NCBI GenBank assembly: GCA_049999725.1
Contig: JBNGIS010034062.1
Coordinates: 1-61,517, forward strand
DNA length: 61,517 bases
From: Haplomitrium mnioides
Lineage: Eukaryota; Marchantiophyta; Haplomitriopsida; Calobryales
Reading direction: 5' to 3'
Shown here piece after piece: positions 9,617 to 19,244 of this stretch. Positions within the stretch are counted from its first letter, which is position 1, and each line of letters begins with the position of its first letter. The notes beneath the pieces were generated by a model, which was not told the DNA's origin, ran no database searches, and saw only the letters and a program-made list of their open reading frames with translations. Made by a program: the position numbers and the translations under genes.

Positions 9617-10144
9617 TGTAATGGTCACTAACTTTAGTAAGCCATAGCTAAAAATGAAGTAAGATATAATGTCAACTATATCTAGAAAGCTATTACTAAG
9701 TTAGAGTAATAGAAACGGTTGCTATTTTAGAGAGATGGACACTTGGCAAGAGGAGAGAAAGTCAACGAATTAAAGTGAAAAGGGGAGTACTTTAGAAGAG
9801 GATAAGTACACGTGGCAAGTGAAGAATTAAAGTGAAAAGAAGGTTCTAAAGATAAGGACATGTGGCAGAAGGAGAATTAAAGTAAAGGGTGGTCCAATTA
9901 GAGAGAAAGAGAAAAGATGGGTCTAATTAGAAGAGGATAGAAAAGCAACCAATGAGATTCCTCCACCTATATAAGCAAAGAGTTTTCTATCAAGTATATA
10001 AAGAAGGGAGAGTGCTTTGTTTGGCATCTCTTACCTTAGGGGCTTTTGAAGTTCTTTGTGTGCCTCTTTTTATGCTAACTTGTATGTGTTATACTTGTGC
10101 TAATTTGTGTGTGTAATGTGGGTTTGTAGTGTTATAGGTTGGAA
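9617..10144 (+). repeat. 3' LTR of the chromovirus fragment
   Basis: The LTR starts TGTAATGGTCAC after the polypurine tract. TATA boxes are seen at 9968-9975 (TATATAAG) and near 9995. The right end is not a clear CA; coding sequence of the opposed element begins at about 10145, so the last bases may be lost. There is no second LTR in the window to compare. Confidence 0.7.
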
Positions 10145-10149
10145 GCAAA

Positions 10150-12480
10150 GTGATAAGATCTAAACTTACATATTCCCACTGAGCAGTAGGAATCGATAAT
10201 GGTTGCAGAAGACCAGCTGGTTTTTGATTTGAAGCCTTGTTTCGTTGACAACTTTCACAAGAACAAACAAAGCCACAAACATCTCAAGCTAGATTTGGCC
10301 ACCACCAAGTGCGTTGAAGCAACTCTATAGTTTTGTCTACTCCAAGATGCCCAAAAGTCGGAATGTCATGTGCTTCTTGTAAACATGTCATTCAAAGCGC
10401 ATCATCTTGTGGAACATATATTTGATGGCCTTGATAGAGAATACCATCTTGAATGGAAAATGTATGATACTTACTATCTTGGACCGCCAAATGTGCTCTA
10501 ACAAGAGTAAAGAAGGCGTCTTCCTGTAACTTTTGTCAAAAGCCATCACTAGTTACTTCATCAAGATGTAATATACTAGCATTTGCTATCTCTAATGTAT
10601 TTATTTGATGATTCGGTCTTTGGAACAATGCGTCAAGAATGGTGTGGAATCTTCCCGGCTTGTATTGCAACTTGATATCAAAGAAATATAGTTGATCTTC
10701 CCATCGATGATCACGACTTGTCACATTTTTCAAGTGGATTACTTGAAGCAATGGCTTGTGGTTTGTGCCAATAAGTACAAGTTTGCCCAAAAGATAGTGT
10801 CTCCACACATTGGTAGCATAGACCATTGGTAATCGCTCTCGGTCTCTTGCAGAATAATTTCTCTCCGCCGCATTTAATCGACGTGACATGAAGGCAGTTG
10901 GATGAAGGCCATTCTCAAACTCTTGTTGTAAAACCACTCCAATAGCAAAATTAGAAGCATCAAAATCAACTATACAACGTCCATTTGGATTCTATGGCTG
11001 TAGAATTAGACAAGATGTCACCACATCCTTGAGTTGGTGAAATGCCACTTGCTACTTGGTCGTCTATTGAAACTTTGCATCCTTCCCTAGTAAATCCGTA
11101 AGCGGTGCAACAATATGAACATAGTAATAAATGAATCTTCGATAAAAACTTGCTAATCCATTTAAAGCTCAAACATCCTTTGCATTATTCGGTGTTGGCC
11201 ACTCTGTAGTAGTTTTAATTTTCTCTTCCTCCATCTTGATGCCATCCGCATATACTTTATGCTATAGGTAAGTCACATCTTGCTTCCAAAACTCACACTT
11301 TGACTTCTTGCAATAAAACTTCCAATTGTGTAGTCTTTGTAGTACCTCTTTGAAATGAGCACGATGCTCAACTTCACTTTTACTAAAGATAAAAATATCA
11401 TCCAAAAATACCAACACTGATTTATCCAATAACCCATCAAAAACTCGATGCATTTGATCCATGATTATCGCTTGAGCATTAGTAAGACCAAATATAAGAA
11501 CCTTCCACTTAAAATGCCCATACCTTGTGCGAAAAGTTGTCTTTAGTACATCACTTGGCTTAAATGGAATTTTCCAATAACCACTTTGAAGATCCAACTT
11601 AGAAAAGAATCATGCATGACTTAATTGATCCAACAAATCATCAATACAAGGTAGAAGATAGGCATTCTTCACTATTTAATTGTTCAATCCTCGATAATCT
11701 ATACAAAGACAAAATCCACCATCTTTCTTTGGTACAAAGAATACCGGAGCTCCCCAAGGAGTAGTACTGTGTTGAATGAAATCCTTCTCAAGAAGATTCA
11801 TCAATATATTTTGAAGCTCCTCTAATTCTTGTGGTGATAGCCGATATATAGGTCGATTATAAGGAGTGCTTTCCATTATCAACTTAATAAAAAAAGGTAT
11901 TCCTCAATCGTTTGGTAACCCCTTTGGCAAATATTTCAGAAACACATCCACAAACTCTTTCAAAATATCATCTATCATTAAGGTAGGCATACCTTTTCCT
12001 CCCTCCTTACTCAAGTCCATGATGGGCTTAATCCAAACAACAAAGACATGCAACTCTTGCTCCATTGAATAAACATACTGAACTGATTTAGGCTTCTTCA
12101 CCAACAGTGTTGAACAACCCAAAAGAAATTTCTTACTTTGTAAGGTAACTTGAATTTGTCGTTTTGCCTAATCAAATTGAGCGGATCTATCTTCAAGCCA
12201 AGGAAATCCTAAAATAATGTCATACTATATAGGTGCAATAACAAATTGCATAGATTCCGTATACTCTTTTCCAATCCATAGAAGGAATGGCATTTGAGAG
12301 CAAAATGTGTCATGTTTTTATGCCATCAACCATAGTCACAACACTCCCTTTGATAGGCCTAAATTTTTCTTTGATTATCTTAGCAAAACGTAGTGACATA
12401 AAATTTTCAGAACTGCCATTATCCACCAACATTCTACAAGAGTGCTGCTCAATCATACTATCAAAATGAAGCAAGTTACC
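10150..12480 (-). pseudogene. Chromovirus pol: protease, reverse transcriptase, RNase H, partial integrase
   Basis: Protease active site region reads LVDNGSSENF (about 12420-12445), with Asn where Ser or Thr is usual. Reverse transcriptase shows [15 protein letters not shown], then FSKLDLQSGYWKI and the catalytic FLDDIFIFS, so the aspartate pair is present. RNase H begins near VDFDASNFAIGVVL and includes SARDRERL. The integrase part has GHLGVDKTIELLQRTWWWP and CESCQRN, ending with WEYVSLDLIT. Stops interrupt at about 11680, 11600, 11268, 11168 and 10536. Confidence 0.85.
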
Positions 12481-13174
12481 TCAAATTCTTGTTGGAATTT
12501 TAACTCCATTAGAGCTTGCAAAGTTTTGAGGATGTTGTTCGAATCGTTGAGGATGAGATCTAACTTCTGTAGCAGTAAGTAATAATTCATGCCGCTCCGC
12601 CATACACATTGGTTCTTCTAATTGAGTAGGCTCTCTCATGGTAACCTCTATTCTTGTGCGAGACTTCAATTCCCAAACAAAAGCAAGCTAGTGCTTCTTC
12701 TTCTCTTATATCAGAAATTTGCATAATTGTATCTTGAAAATGTGTCACATAGCTTCTTATTGTACCAAGTTGTTTCAACGCGGCCAATCAATCTCTTGCT
12801 ATTTTTGAAGCATTTGCAACCCTAAAGCTTGAAATCACTGCTTCTTTGAACTCACACCAAGAAACAATAGGAGCAACAAATCCACGTTGTTCTTGTTCTA
12901 TTTGATATCTCCACCAAGTCTTTGTAACTCCTTTTAATTGGCTTGCCACAAATAGAATTTGTTGACTGTCCTCTCTAATGTTTGTAGCTTCAAAATATTG
13001 TTCACAATCGAAGATGAAGTTCTCATAAGCACCACAAACCACCTTTCTATCATATACTTTTGGCGTTGGAAATCGCCCATAACTCTCTTCTTCTCGAAAC
13101 ATTTCCCTTTCTTTCATTCCCACTTCCAAAAGACGTGAATGATGTTCAAGTCGTTGTTCCATTGCTTGAACCAC
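12481..13174 (-). pseudogene. Chromovirus gag
   Basis: The frame from 13174 encodes a capsid-like protein with FDCEQYFEATNI, LKGVTKTWWRYQ and WCEFKEAVISSF, typical of retrotransposon Gag. A stop at about 12790 and a frameshift near 12690 break it. I do not see a CCHC zinc knuckle before the protease, so that part may be deleted. Confidence 0.75.
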
Positions 13175-13220
13175 TGCCTATTGATTCTCTATGCAACTCA
13201 CCACCAAAAAGAACCGTTAA

Positions 13221-13230
13221 TCTGATACCA
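13221..13230 (-). promoter_or_regulatory. Primer binding site (tRNA-iMet type)
   Basis: On the minus strand TGGTATCAGA follows the LTR end TTTTACA after one base. This is the usual complement to initiator methionine tRNA in plant LTR elements. Confidence 0.85.
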
Positions 13231-13231
13231 A

Positions 13232-13658
13232 TGTAAAAGAATCTCAAAGACAAAATTCAAATGAGTAAGAACTCATAATGAACTCTAATAGAGTTCCTCA
13301 ACCAAAGGCAACTCAAGGTCCAAACTAAGACCAAGAGTGCAAGCAAAAGCCAAGCAACCAAAGAACCCTAGTGATTCCAGAGGAACTCTAGAATGAGGAG
13401 TGGGGCTAAGAAGCCCTTCTATTTATACAAGAGAAGAGGGTGTCATCCCTCTTTCTTCACTTACAATTCACTTCTAATTTCAGCCCTAAAAGTGACTCTC
13501 TACTAAAAGTAACTCATTACCACTTCCTTCACTCTTCTTTATTTTCTTTTAAATAGCACAACCTTATCTTTGTAGTATTACACTCCACTTATATCCACAC
13601 TCGTTGCTTAATAAAACATAGTATGACCAACCAAAGTTAGAAAACCTTGATATTGTCA
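13232..13658 (-). repeat. 5' LTR of the minus-strand chromovirus
   Basis: The inner end is fixed by the primer site. The outer end is proposed at TGACAATATC on the minus strand, giving TG...CA ends and 427 bases. A TATA box (TATAAAT) lies at 13421-13427. The outer end cannot be confirmed because the other LTR is missing. Confidence 0.65.
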
Positions 13659-14413
13659 TGTGTGGAGTTACCAGACTTTGTAGGTTTGTCAACATCACAT
13701 ACATTATACTCTTCCCATTCTGGAGGTAAGTAGATGAGACTGCGTATTTAGACTATTAGATCCTAGAAGCACTTAAGTAGATGGTTATGTTTCAGGATGT
13801 AGTCGGCTGCTCACTTGACCTTTTGTAATCCTACATGCATGGATTGTAGTATAACTCGATCACAATCCTTTCTTGCTTGTTCATAGTTTTCTCCCTACAT
13901 TTTGATCCTATTGATTTTTGCCCTCAAATCACTAAGTTGCCCTACTTTATAAATTGATCAAATAGTAATATGTTGTTAAGAAAAGTACCATGACATCTCC
14001 ACGAGACCAAGCCCTACATTGGAAGAATTTTGTTGCAGCGGAATGTTAGATTGAGACTAAAGTATAGTCAAAGTTAAGTACTTCACTAAGACTCCCAATA
14101 GTTAGCCATAGGTTGGTCATGTCTCCTCCCCAAATACTCACTACTATACTACAAGGAAAACACTAGGCACTGGACTCCTTCCCCTATGTCTAGCAAAGCT
14201 TCTAAATCAAGTTCATGTGCGCATAGAGTTCAATGTCAACAAAAAAAGTCACTCAAATAAAAATATTCATATCACTTTATACAATGTATAAAATTGAATT
14301 TTATATATAACTAGAAATTATTTTATGAACAATGCAATAATAAAACAACTATTTCAAATAGGAAACAAAAAATTACTAGAGCTTTTATTTGCTTCTAGCT
14401 TTTATCTCTCGCA
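13659..14413. other. AT-rich spacer
   Basis: No coding frame or element end is recognised. At 14213-14245 there is a single diverged unit of the palindromic repeat (TTCATGTGCGCATAGAGTTC), related to the repeats in and around the methyltransferase gene. Confidence 0.4.
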
Positions 14414-14818
14414 TTAAAAAAAGTTAGATTTGATAGTTGCTAAAGTCATTTTATTGAGTTTGTCTTTTTCAGTTAGAAGATAATCAAAAGAGAATACATT
14501 GATATTTGTTACATCTAGTACATTGATATATAGTTTGTATTTGTGTTTTACTTTTGTGGTTGATATTTTCTTTGAAAAGTATTGTAAAAAAAGTGCATTA
14601 GCTTCACAAACATACCATTGAAAGCATACTTGTTTTGGGTTTGGAGTTTCTTTCCTATAAAATGACAAAACTTTGAGAACTCTTGCAATCCAAAACGGTC
14701 TATTCTTAGGGTCTACTAATGCAATGATACAAATGAATATTTTGGCTTTCACATCATGTACGTTGTCAAATTTGAAATTATATCTTATTTGTGTGAGATA
14801 GTTCCTTCTCTCAATCAA
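14414..14818 (-). CDS. Hypothetical protein, possible fragment
   Basis: An uninterrupted 134-codon frame. The product is basic and hydrophobic, with RPFWIARVLKVL, a short Lys/Pro stretch, VCFQWYV, and later KYKLYINVLDVTNINVF. The pattern of a strand starting F-W-I-A-R-V followed by V-x-W-Y loosely recalls BAH or other small beta-barrel modules, but I cannot assign it. No neighbours suggest a role; one palindromic repeat unit lies about 170 bases downstream. It may be a remnant of a repeated gene. Confidence 0.35.
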   Translation of the reverse strand: MIERRNYLTQIRYNFKFDNVHDVKAKIFICIIALVDPKNRPFWIARVLKVLSFYRKETPNPKQVCFQWYVCEANALFLQYFSKKISTTKVKHKYKLYINVLDVTNINVFSFDYLLTEKDKLNKMTLATIKSNFF

Positions 14819-16072
14819 GAAGCTTCATCATATATTGCTCAATGTGGACAAAATATATGTTTAGTTTCAACTTCTTCCTATTAGAGTTGAACATCAACTT
14901 GAGAATGTACACCAATGTTTTGAAAATCATCACAAGAGTTTGTAGATTGCGATGTTGTTTATTTTAAGTCATTTTTTCTTTTATTTAAATGATATATGCC
15001 ACTTTGTCTTCATCAACTTCCCATATCCACTTTATATAGATACTTGAGTTGTTGAACTCCATCCAAAGCTAACCAAAATTCATATGTTGAAATTTTTTTA
15101 CTCATAATTATTGCATCCAAGCCACTCAAATTGAACTTGAACAATTGATTAAAGGTTACATCATTAATCGTCTTAACCAATAAGAGGTTGTTATAGAAAC
15201 AACTTGAAATCTCAAGTCTCTTATAGAAGAGTCACTTGTGGTTTTGGATTATATGAAATTTGTAACGCATTGTTAAGACTAGTAAGTGTAAAAGCTTAAA
15301 CCCATTTCAAAAATTTGTTGAGCATATGATTAATTTAACCATGTGTATGGTTGACTACAATAAATCCCACTTTGACAATAAATCCCACTTTGTAATCAAG
15401 AGACTAAGATATCAAAATATGTGGAATTCTTATTCTTTTGTGTCGTGTTATCAAGCTAAAGATATGAAGTAGGAGGTAATTACCCTTGAAAATTATATAA
15501 TATTTTGTTCAATACTATTTCTCAACTTGTTATAGGTTAAGAAAGATACTCAAAGAAAGAGTATGATTGAAAATTAAAACACCAAGAGCATATACACACT
15601 TTATCGATATTCTTTGGCGGTGCGGTGATAACTTCGTAGAAACTTCATTACCGAATTGTTGGAAGATCTTAGCCACACAACTACATCCATACTTCATATA
15701 ATCCATTTCGATCCCTTACAATTTGTACTAATCCCATAGATGCCTACCACCATATGTAATATTTGCAACGCTTTACCAACACCACATCTCATTTCAAATA
15801 TACCCTATTCATCCAGTTAATTTCATTCAGTAAGTAATAATTTCAAGAGTATAAGTGACCAACATGTAGACATTATTTCACCTTTATTCTCATTGGTGGC
15901 TGGTTTGGTACTCATTACTTGCTTTGATATTATTTCTCATTGTTGTTTGTACACAATTTCTCAAAGATTTATGCATGTGAGATCATGGCACTTATTTTTA
16001 GCACCAAATAATTTGTAGAATACTAATGAAATTGCAAGTAACAATTCAATATTATCATGGTAGTAATGCATC
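14819..16072. other. AT-rich non-coding stretch
   Basis: No frame, RNA gene or repeat stands out, apart from a local duplication of ACAATAAATCCCACTTTG at about 15357-15392. Confidence 0.4.
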
Positions 16073-17048
16073 ACTCGCTCACCATTTTCCAACACAAGAT
16101 CACACTACAATTGCAAAACCATTTCCCAACACAAGATCATTCTGCAATTGCAAAACCATTTCCCAACACAAGATCACACTGCAATTGCAAAACCATTTCC
16201 CAACACTCTTAAGATCACAATGCAATTGCAAAACCATTTCCCAACACAAGACCATAATGCAATTGCAAAACCATTTCCCAACACAAGATCACATTGCAAT
16301 TCCAAAGCCATTTCCCAATACAAGATCACACTGCAATTGCAAAGCAATTTCCTAACACAAGATCACAATTGCAAAACTATTTCCCAACACAAGATCACAC
16401 TGCAATTGCAAAACCATTTCCCAACACAAGATCACTCTGCAATTGCAAAACCATTTCCCAACACAAGATCACAATGCAATTGCAAAACCATTTCCCAAGA
16501 CAAGACCACACTGCAATTGCAAAACCATTTCTCAACACAAGATCACACTGCAATTGCAAAACCATTTCCCAACACAAGATCACATTGCAATTGCANNNNN
16601 NNNNNTGCAATTGCAAAACCATTTCCCAACACAAGATCACATTGCAATTGCAAAACCATTTCCCAATACAAGATCACACTCTAATTGCAAAACCATTTCC
16701 CAACACAAGATCACTCTGTAATTGCAAAACCATTTCCCAACACAAGATTACAATGCAATTGCAAAACCATTTCCCAACACAAGACTACATTGCAATTGCA
16801 AAACCATTTCTCAACACAAGATCACACTTCAATTGCAAAACTGCAATTGCAAAACCGTTTCCCAACATAAAATCATATTGCAATTGCAAAACCGTTTCCC
16901 AATATAAGATCACACTACAATTGCAAAACCATTTCCCAATACAAGATCACATTGCAATTGCAAAACCATTTCCCAACACAAGATCACATTGCAATTGTAA
17001 AACCATTTCCCAACACAAGATCACACCACTGCAATTGCAAAAATTCCT
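16073..17048. repeat. 37-bp minisatellite
   Basis: About 26 units based on CCATTTCCCAACACAAGATC + ACACTGCAATTGCAAAA. Each unit carries the 10-base palindrome TGCAATTGCA. Some units are shortened or extended (for example at 16206, 16363 and 16842). Because 37 is not a multiple of three, each reading frame reads all three phases; the long plus-strand frames are a by-product of absent stops and not genes. Confidence 0.95.
16596..16605. other. Assembly gap (10 N) within the minisatellite
   Basis: Both sides of the gap carry TGCAATTGCA, so two contig ends may overlap here. Unit number is therefore unreliable. Confidence 1.
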
Positions 17049-19024
17049 AAAATTCCTAGTAAGTTCATCAAGCAACAATTGCAAAAATTCCTAATAAGCT
17101 CATTGCGTGTGACAAAACAAAAACACTAGGGATGCTAGACCATCACCTAAGTAGTGTGAAACCAAGGTCGGCAACCTATGCATGAATAGGCCCTGCATAT
17201 ACTAATCTCAATACCAATACAAGTACCAATACCAAGGACTACATTTCACCACAGTGGAATATTTGAAGAAGGCTGGCTAGCGCAGCTTCAGTCAATGATA
17301 TTTGAACTTTTGCTCCCGCTAGGAAGTTGTTTACATCACCATGTTGGCATTTAAACGCCTAGCTATGAGTTCCCCACCTCTTGCTTTGAGGCTCCATGGA
17401 ACTTCAAGATCCTGCAAGAAACTTCTATGGGCCCGGCTCACTTCTCTGGAAGGGAGCATCCGGCCTAGTAGCTACCACATGAGTCACACTGACATGGCTC
17501 CCATCAACTCAGATTCATGTCACCAGCTTTGCTACCCTAAGGATCTTGAACGCCGTCTTTGATCTGAGTTGTCGTTAACGCAAAACCGAGGTGAATTTGT
17601 AAGCAAAATCTCCCCAAGTAGTTCCTCTTCCGTTTTGAACATTGTCTAATGAGAACGTCATGTCTGATGTATCCCTTAATGATCCTCATTCGTGTAATTG
17701 TTTGCATACCGTGAAAACAGTCATCCTTCAAATTAGCTGCAGTCAGCACTTCGTCGCACTCGTTTCCTTAGCTTCTCGTATCCCTTTTCTGTTCACTTTA
17801 TGGTTTTCTCTAATTACAGTGACGTTTACATTTGTTTTATACACATCGTACGTGCACAGTAAATTAGGCCTCAGCGATAGTACGATCTCGAAAACTGACA
17901 CACAGTTGGTGCACTTGCCGCGGGAGATATTGAATCTGACGCCTAGTTGGATGGGCCCACATGCTACATGGATGGTGCTGCAAGATTCTGAAATGTTATG
18001 ACTGGAATTTCTGGGTTTCCTTCACTAGGCAGGGAACACCTTTCAGTTCCACGTTCGTTCGACCTTTCAGAAAGCTGAGCCCAGCATGAAACGTGATCAT
18101 CATGACACTTCGCAGATTCGCACCACGGAATGACCTCAGTAGTTTTAACATGGCAAAGCTTCTCATCAGTTAAGTTGCGATCATTCTGCAACCACTACGA
18201 ATGGATGCAATCGTAGAGTAGAGTAGGTATCATTCACATCGCAAGCGTGAATGAATGAATCAGAAGCTACACAATGTTTCTTCAATTCTTAAACCAAATT
18301 TCTTCAACGTCTTTCATTTGATGCAGAAAGTAAGTATACAGCAGATAAGAACACATCGGAAGACCAGAGAAATTATTCACATTCAGACAAGACAAGTGGG
18401 ATATGAATGAACAGTTGATTTATAGTCGGTGTAAGTTCAATTGAACACACAATAATTGTTGTTACACAGTGCACAGGCAAATGTGTACAGAGCACGCAAC
18501 AGAGTTCACGATCGCCAAACTTGCGTCTGAAAATGAATTGTAATCTCCACACACAATTATCAGATTAGTTATTCTATAGGAGCCCACATATACTTGGGGA
18601 ATTTACAGGGGAGCAAGGTACATCTGCCCATCAATGAGCAACCCTCATAATCCTCATCAAGATTTCACGATTCCAGTGAAGCTTCAATCGCGAAGGAGAA
18701 AGCTTGATGAGATAACAAAACGAGTACCAAAAACATGTTGCTGTGAGAAGGTAACGAATTGATGTACGAATCTTAGAAAGCCCACCAAATAATTCCTAAC
18801 TAATAAAAAAATTCTTGAGGCCTGTGAAGACGGTAGTATGCTTCTACAAGCATATTGGAACTCCAATAGGTTGAAAGCATGGAAAATAACGCTCACCGCC
18901 CGCGTTGCATCCGGCCAACGACTTCTCTCTGAAAGACTGGTGTTGCATTCTGGATCACCTCAATATGTTATGAACAACGGATATTCATGTTACCGTCCTT
19001 GAATTACACGCACTTTCATTCTTA
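17049..19024. other. Low-copy region, no gene recognised
   Basis: Sequence composition is balanced and not obviously repetitive. Short frames occur (for example 17341-17562 plus and 18684-18896 minus), but none shows a domain, a convincing start or repeat-element similarity. The right part (about 18400-19024) would be the 3' flank of the small minus-strand gene. Confidence 0.4.
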
Positions 19025-19174
19025 CTATGGAGCAGCAGGAGGTGCCTCAGCAGCGGGCACCTCCTTCGGTTGCTCTTCTGGAACTGTTTCAGCTGGAGCA
19101 GGCGCATCCACTGGATCTTCTGTACTGGCGGCTAACGCCGTCTTTTCCTTGCCTTTACTCTGGAAGCAACCCAT
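19025..19174 (-). CDS. Small Met-Gly-Cys protein, likely N-myristoylated
   Basis: The frame ATG at 19174 to TAG at 19025 encodes 49 residues. It begins MGCFQSKGKEK, which fits an N-myristoylation site (Gly2, Ser6, basic residues following) with Cys3 for palmitoylation, so membrane attachment is likely. The rest is acidic, Ala/Pro/Glu-rich and probably disordered (for example VPEEQPKEVPAAEAPPAAP). Upstream on the minus strand is a GA-rich leader (CT repeat at 19218-19244), common in plant 5' UTRs. There is no interruption. It could also be the first exon of a longer gene, but the TAG follows directly in frame. Function unknown. Confidence 0.6.
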   Translation of the reverse strand: MGCFQSKGKEKTALAASTEDPVDAPAPAETVPEEQPKEVPAAEAPPAAP

Positions 19175-19217
19175 ATTCTCGACGATGAAAGATGCCTCTC
19201 CCACTAGGCTAGATCTT

Positions 19218-19244
19218 CCTCAACTCTCTCTCTCTCTCTCTCAC
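19218..19244. repeat. (CT)n microsatellite
   Basis: CTCTCTCTCTCTCTCTCTC, followed by a short CA-rich run to about 19262. On the minus strand it reads as GA repeats in the leader of the small gene at 19025-19174. Confidence 0.9.

Larger units (their letters stand above)
8262..10144 (+). mobile_element. 3' fragment of a chromovirus (Ty3/gypsy)
   Basis: The fragment consists of the integrase and chromodomain coding end, a polypurine tract and most of a 3' LTR. It is cut on the left inside the integrase zinc-binding domain, where it abuts the end of the methyltransferase unit, and on the right inside or at the end of the LTR, where it abuts a second chromovirus in the opposite orientation. Gag, protease, reverse transcriptase and RNase H are absent. 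Confidence 0.85.
10145..13658 (-). mobile_element. 5' part of a second chromovirus (Ty3/gypsy)
   Basis: On the minus strand the order is LTR (13658-13232), primer binding site, gag, protease, reverse transcriptase, RNase H, then integrase, which stops after the zinc-binding domain at the junction with the neighbouring LTR. The element therefore lacks its integrase core, chromodomain and 3' LTR. The coding region carries several stops and frameshifts. Confidence 0.85.

Noticed and set aside
11866-12469. Plus-strand frames across the minus-strand chromovirus
   Set aside because: They are antisense shadows of protease and polymerase coding sequence.
16073-17048. CRISPR-like array
   Set aside because: The units are contiguous with no unique spacers, and the context is eukaryotic. 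The same holds for the 33-bp satellite.
17341-18896. Short frames as host genes
   Set aside because: No domain, no convincing start context and overlap with frames on the other strand.
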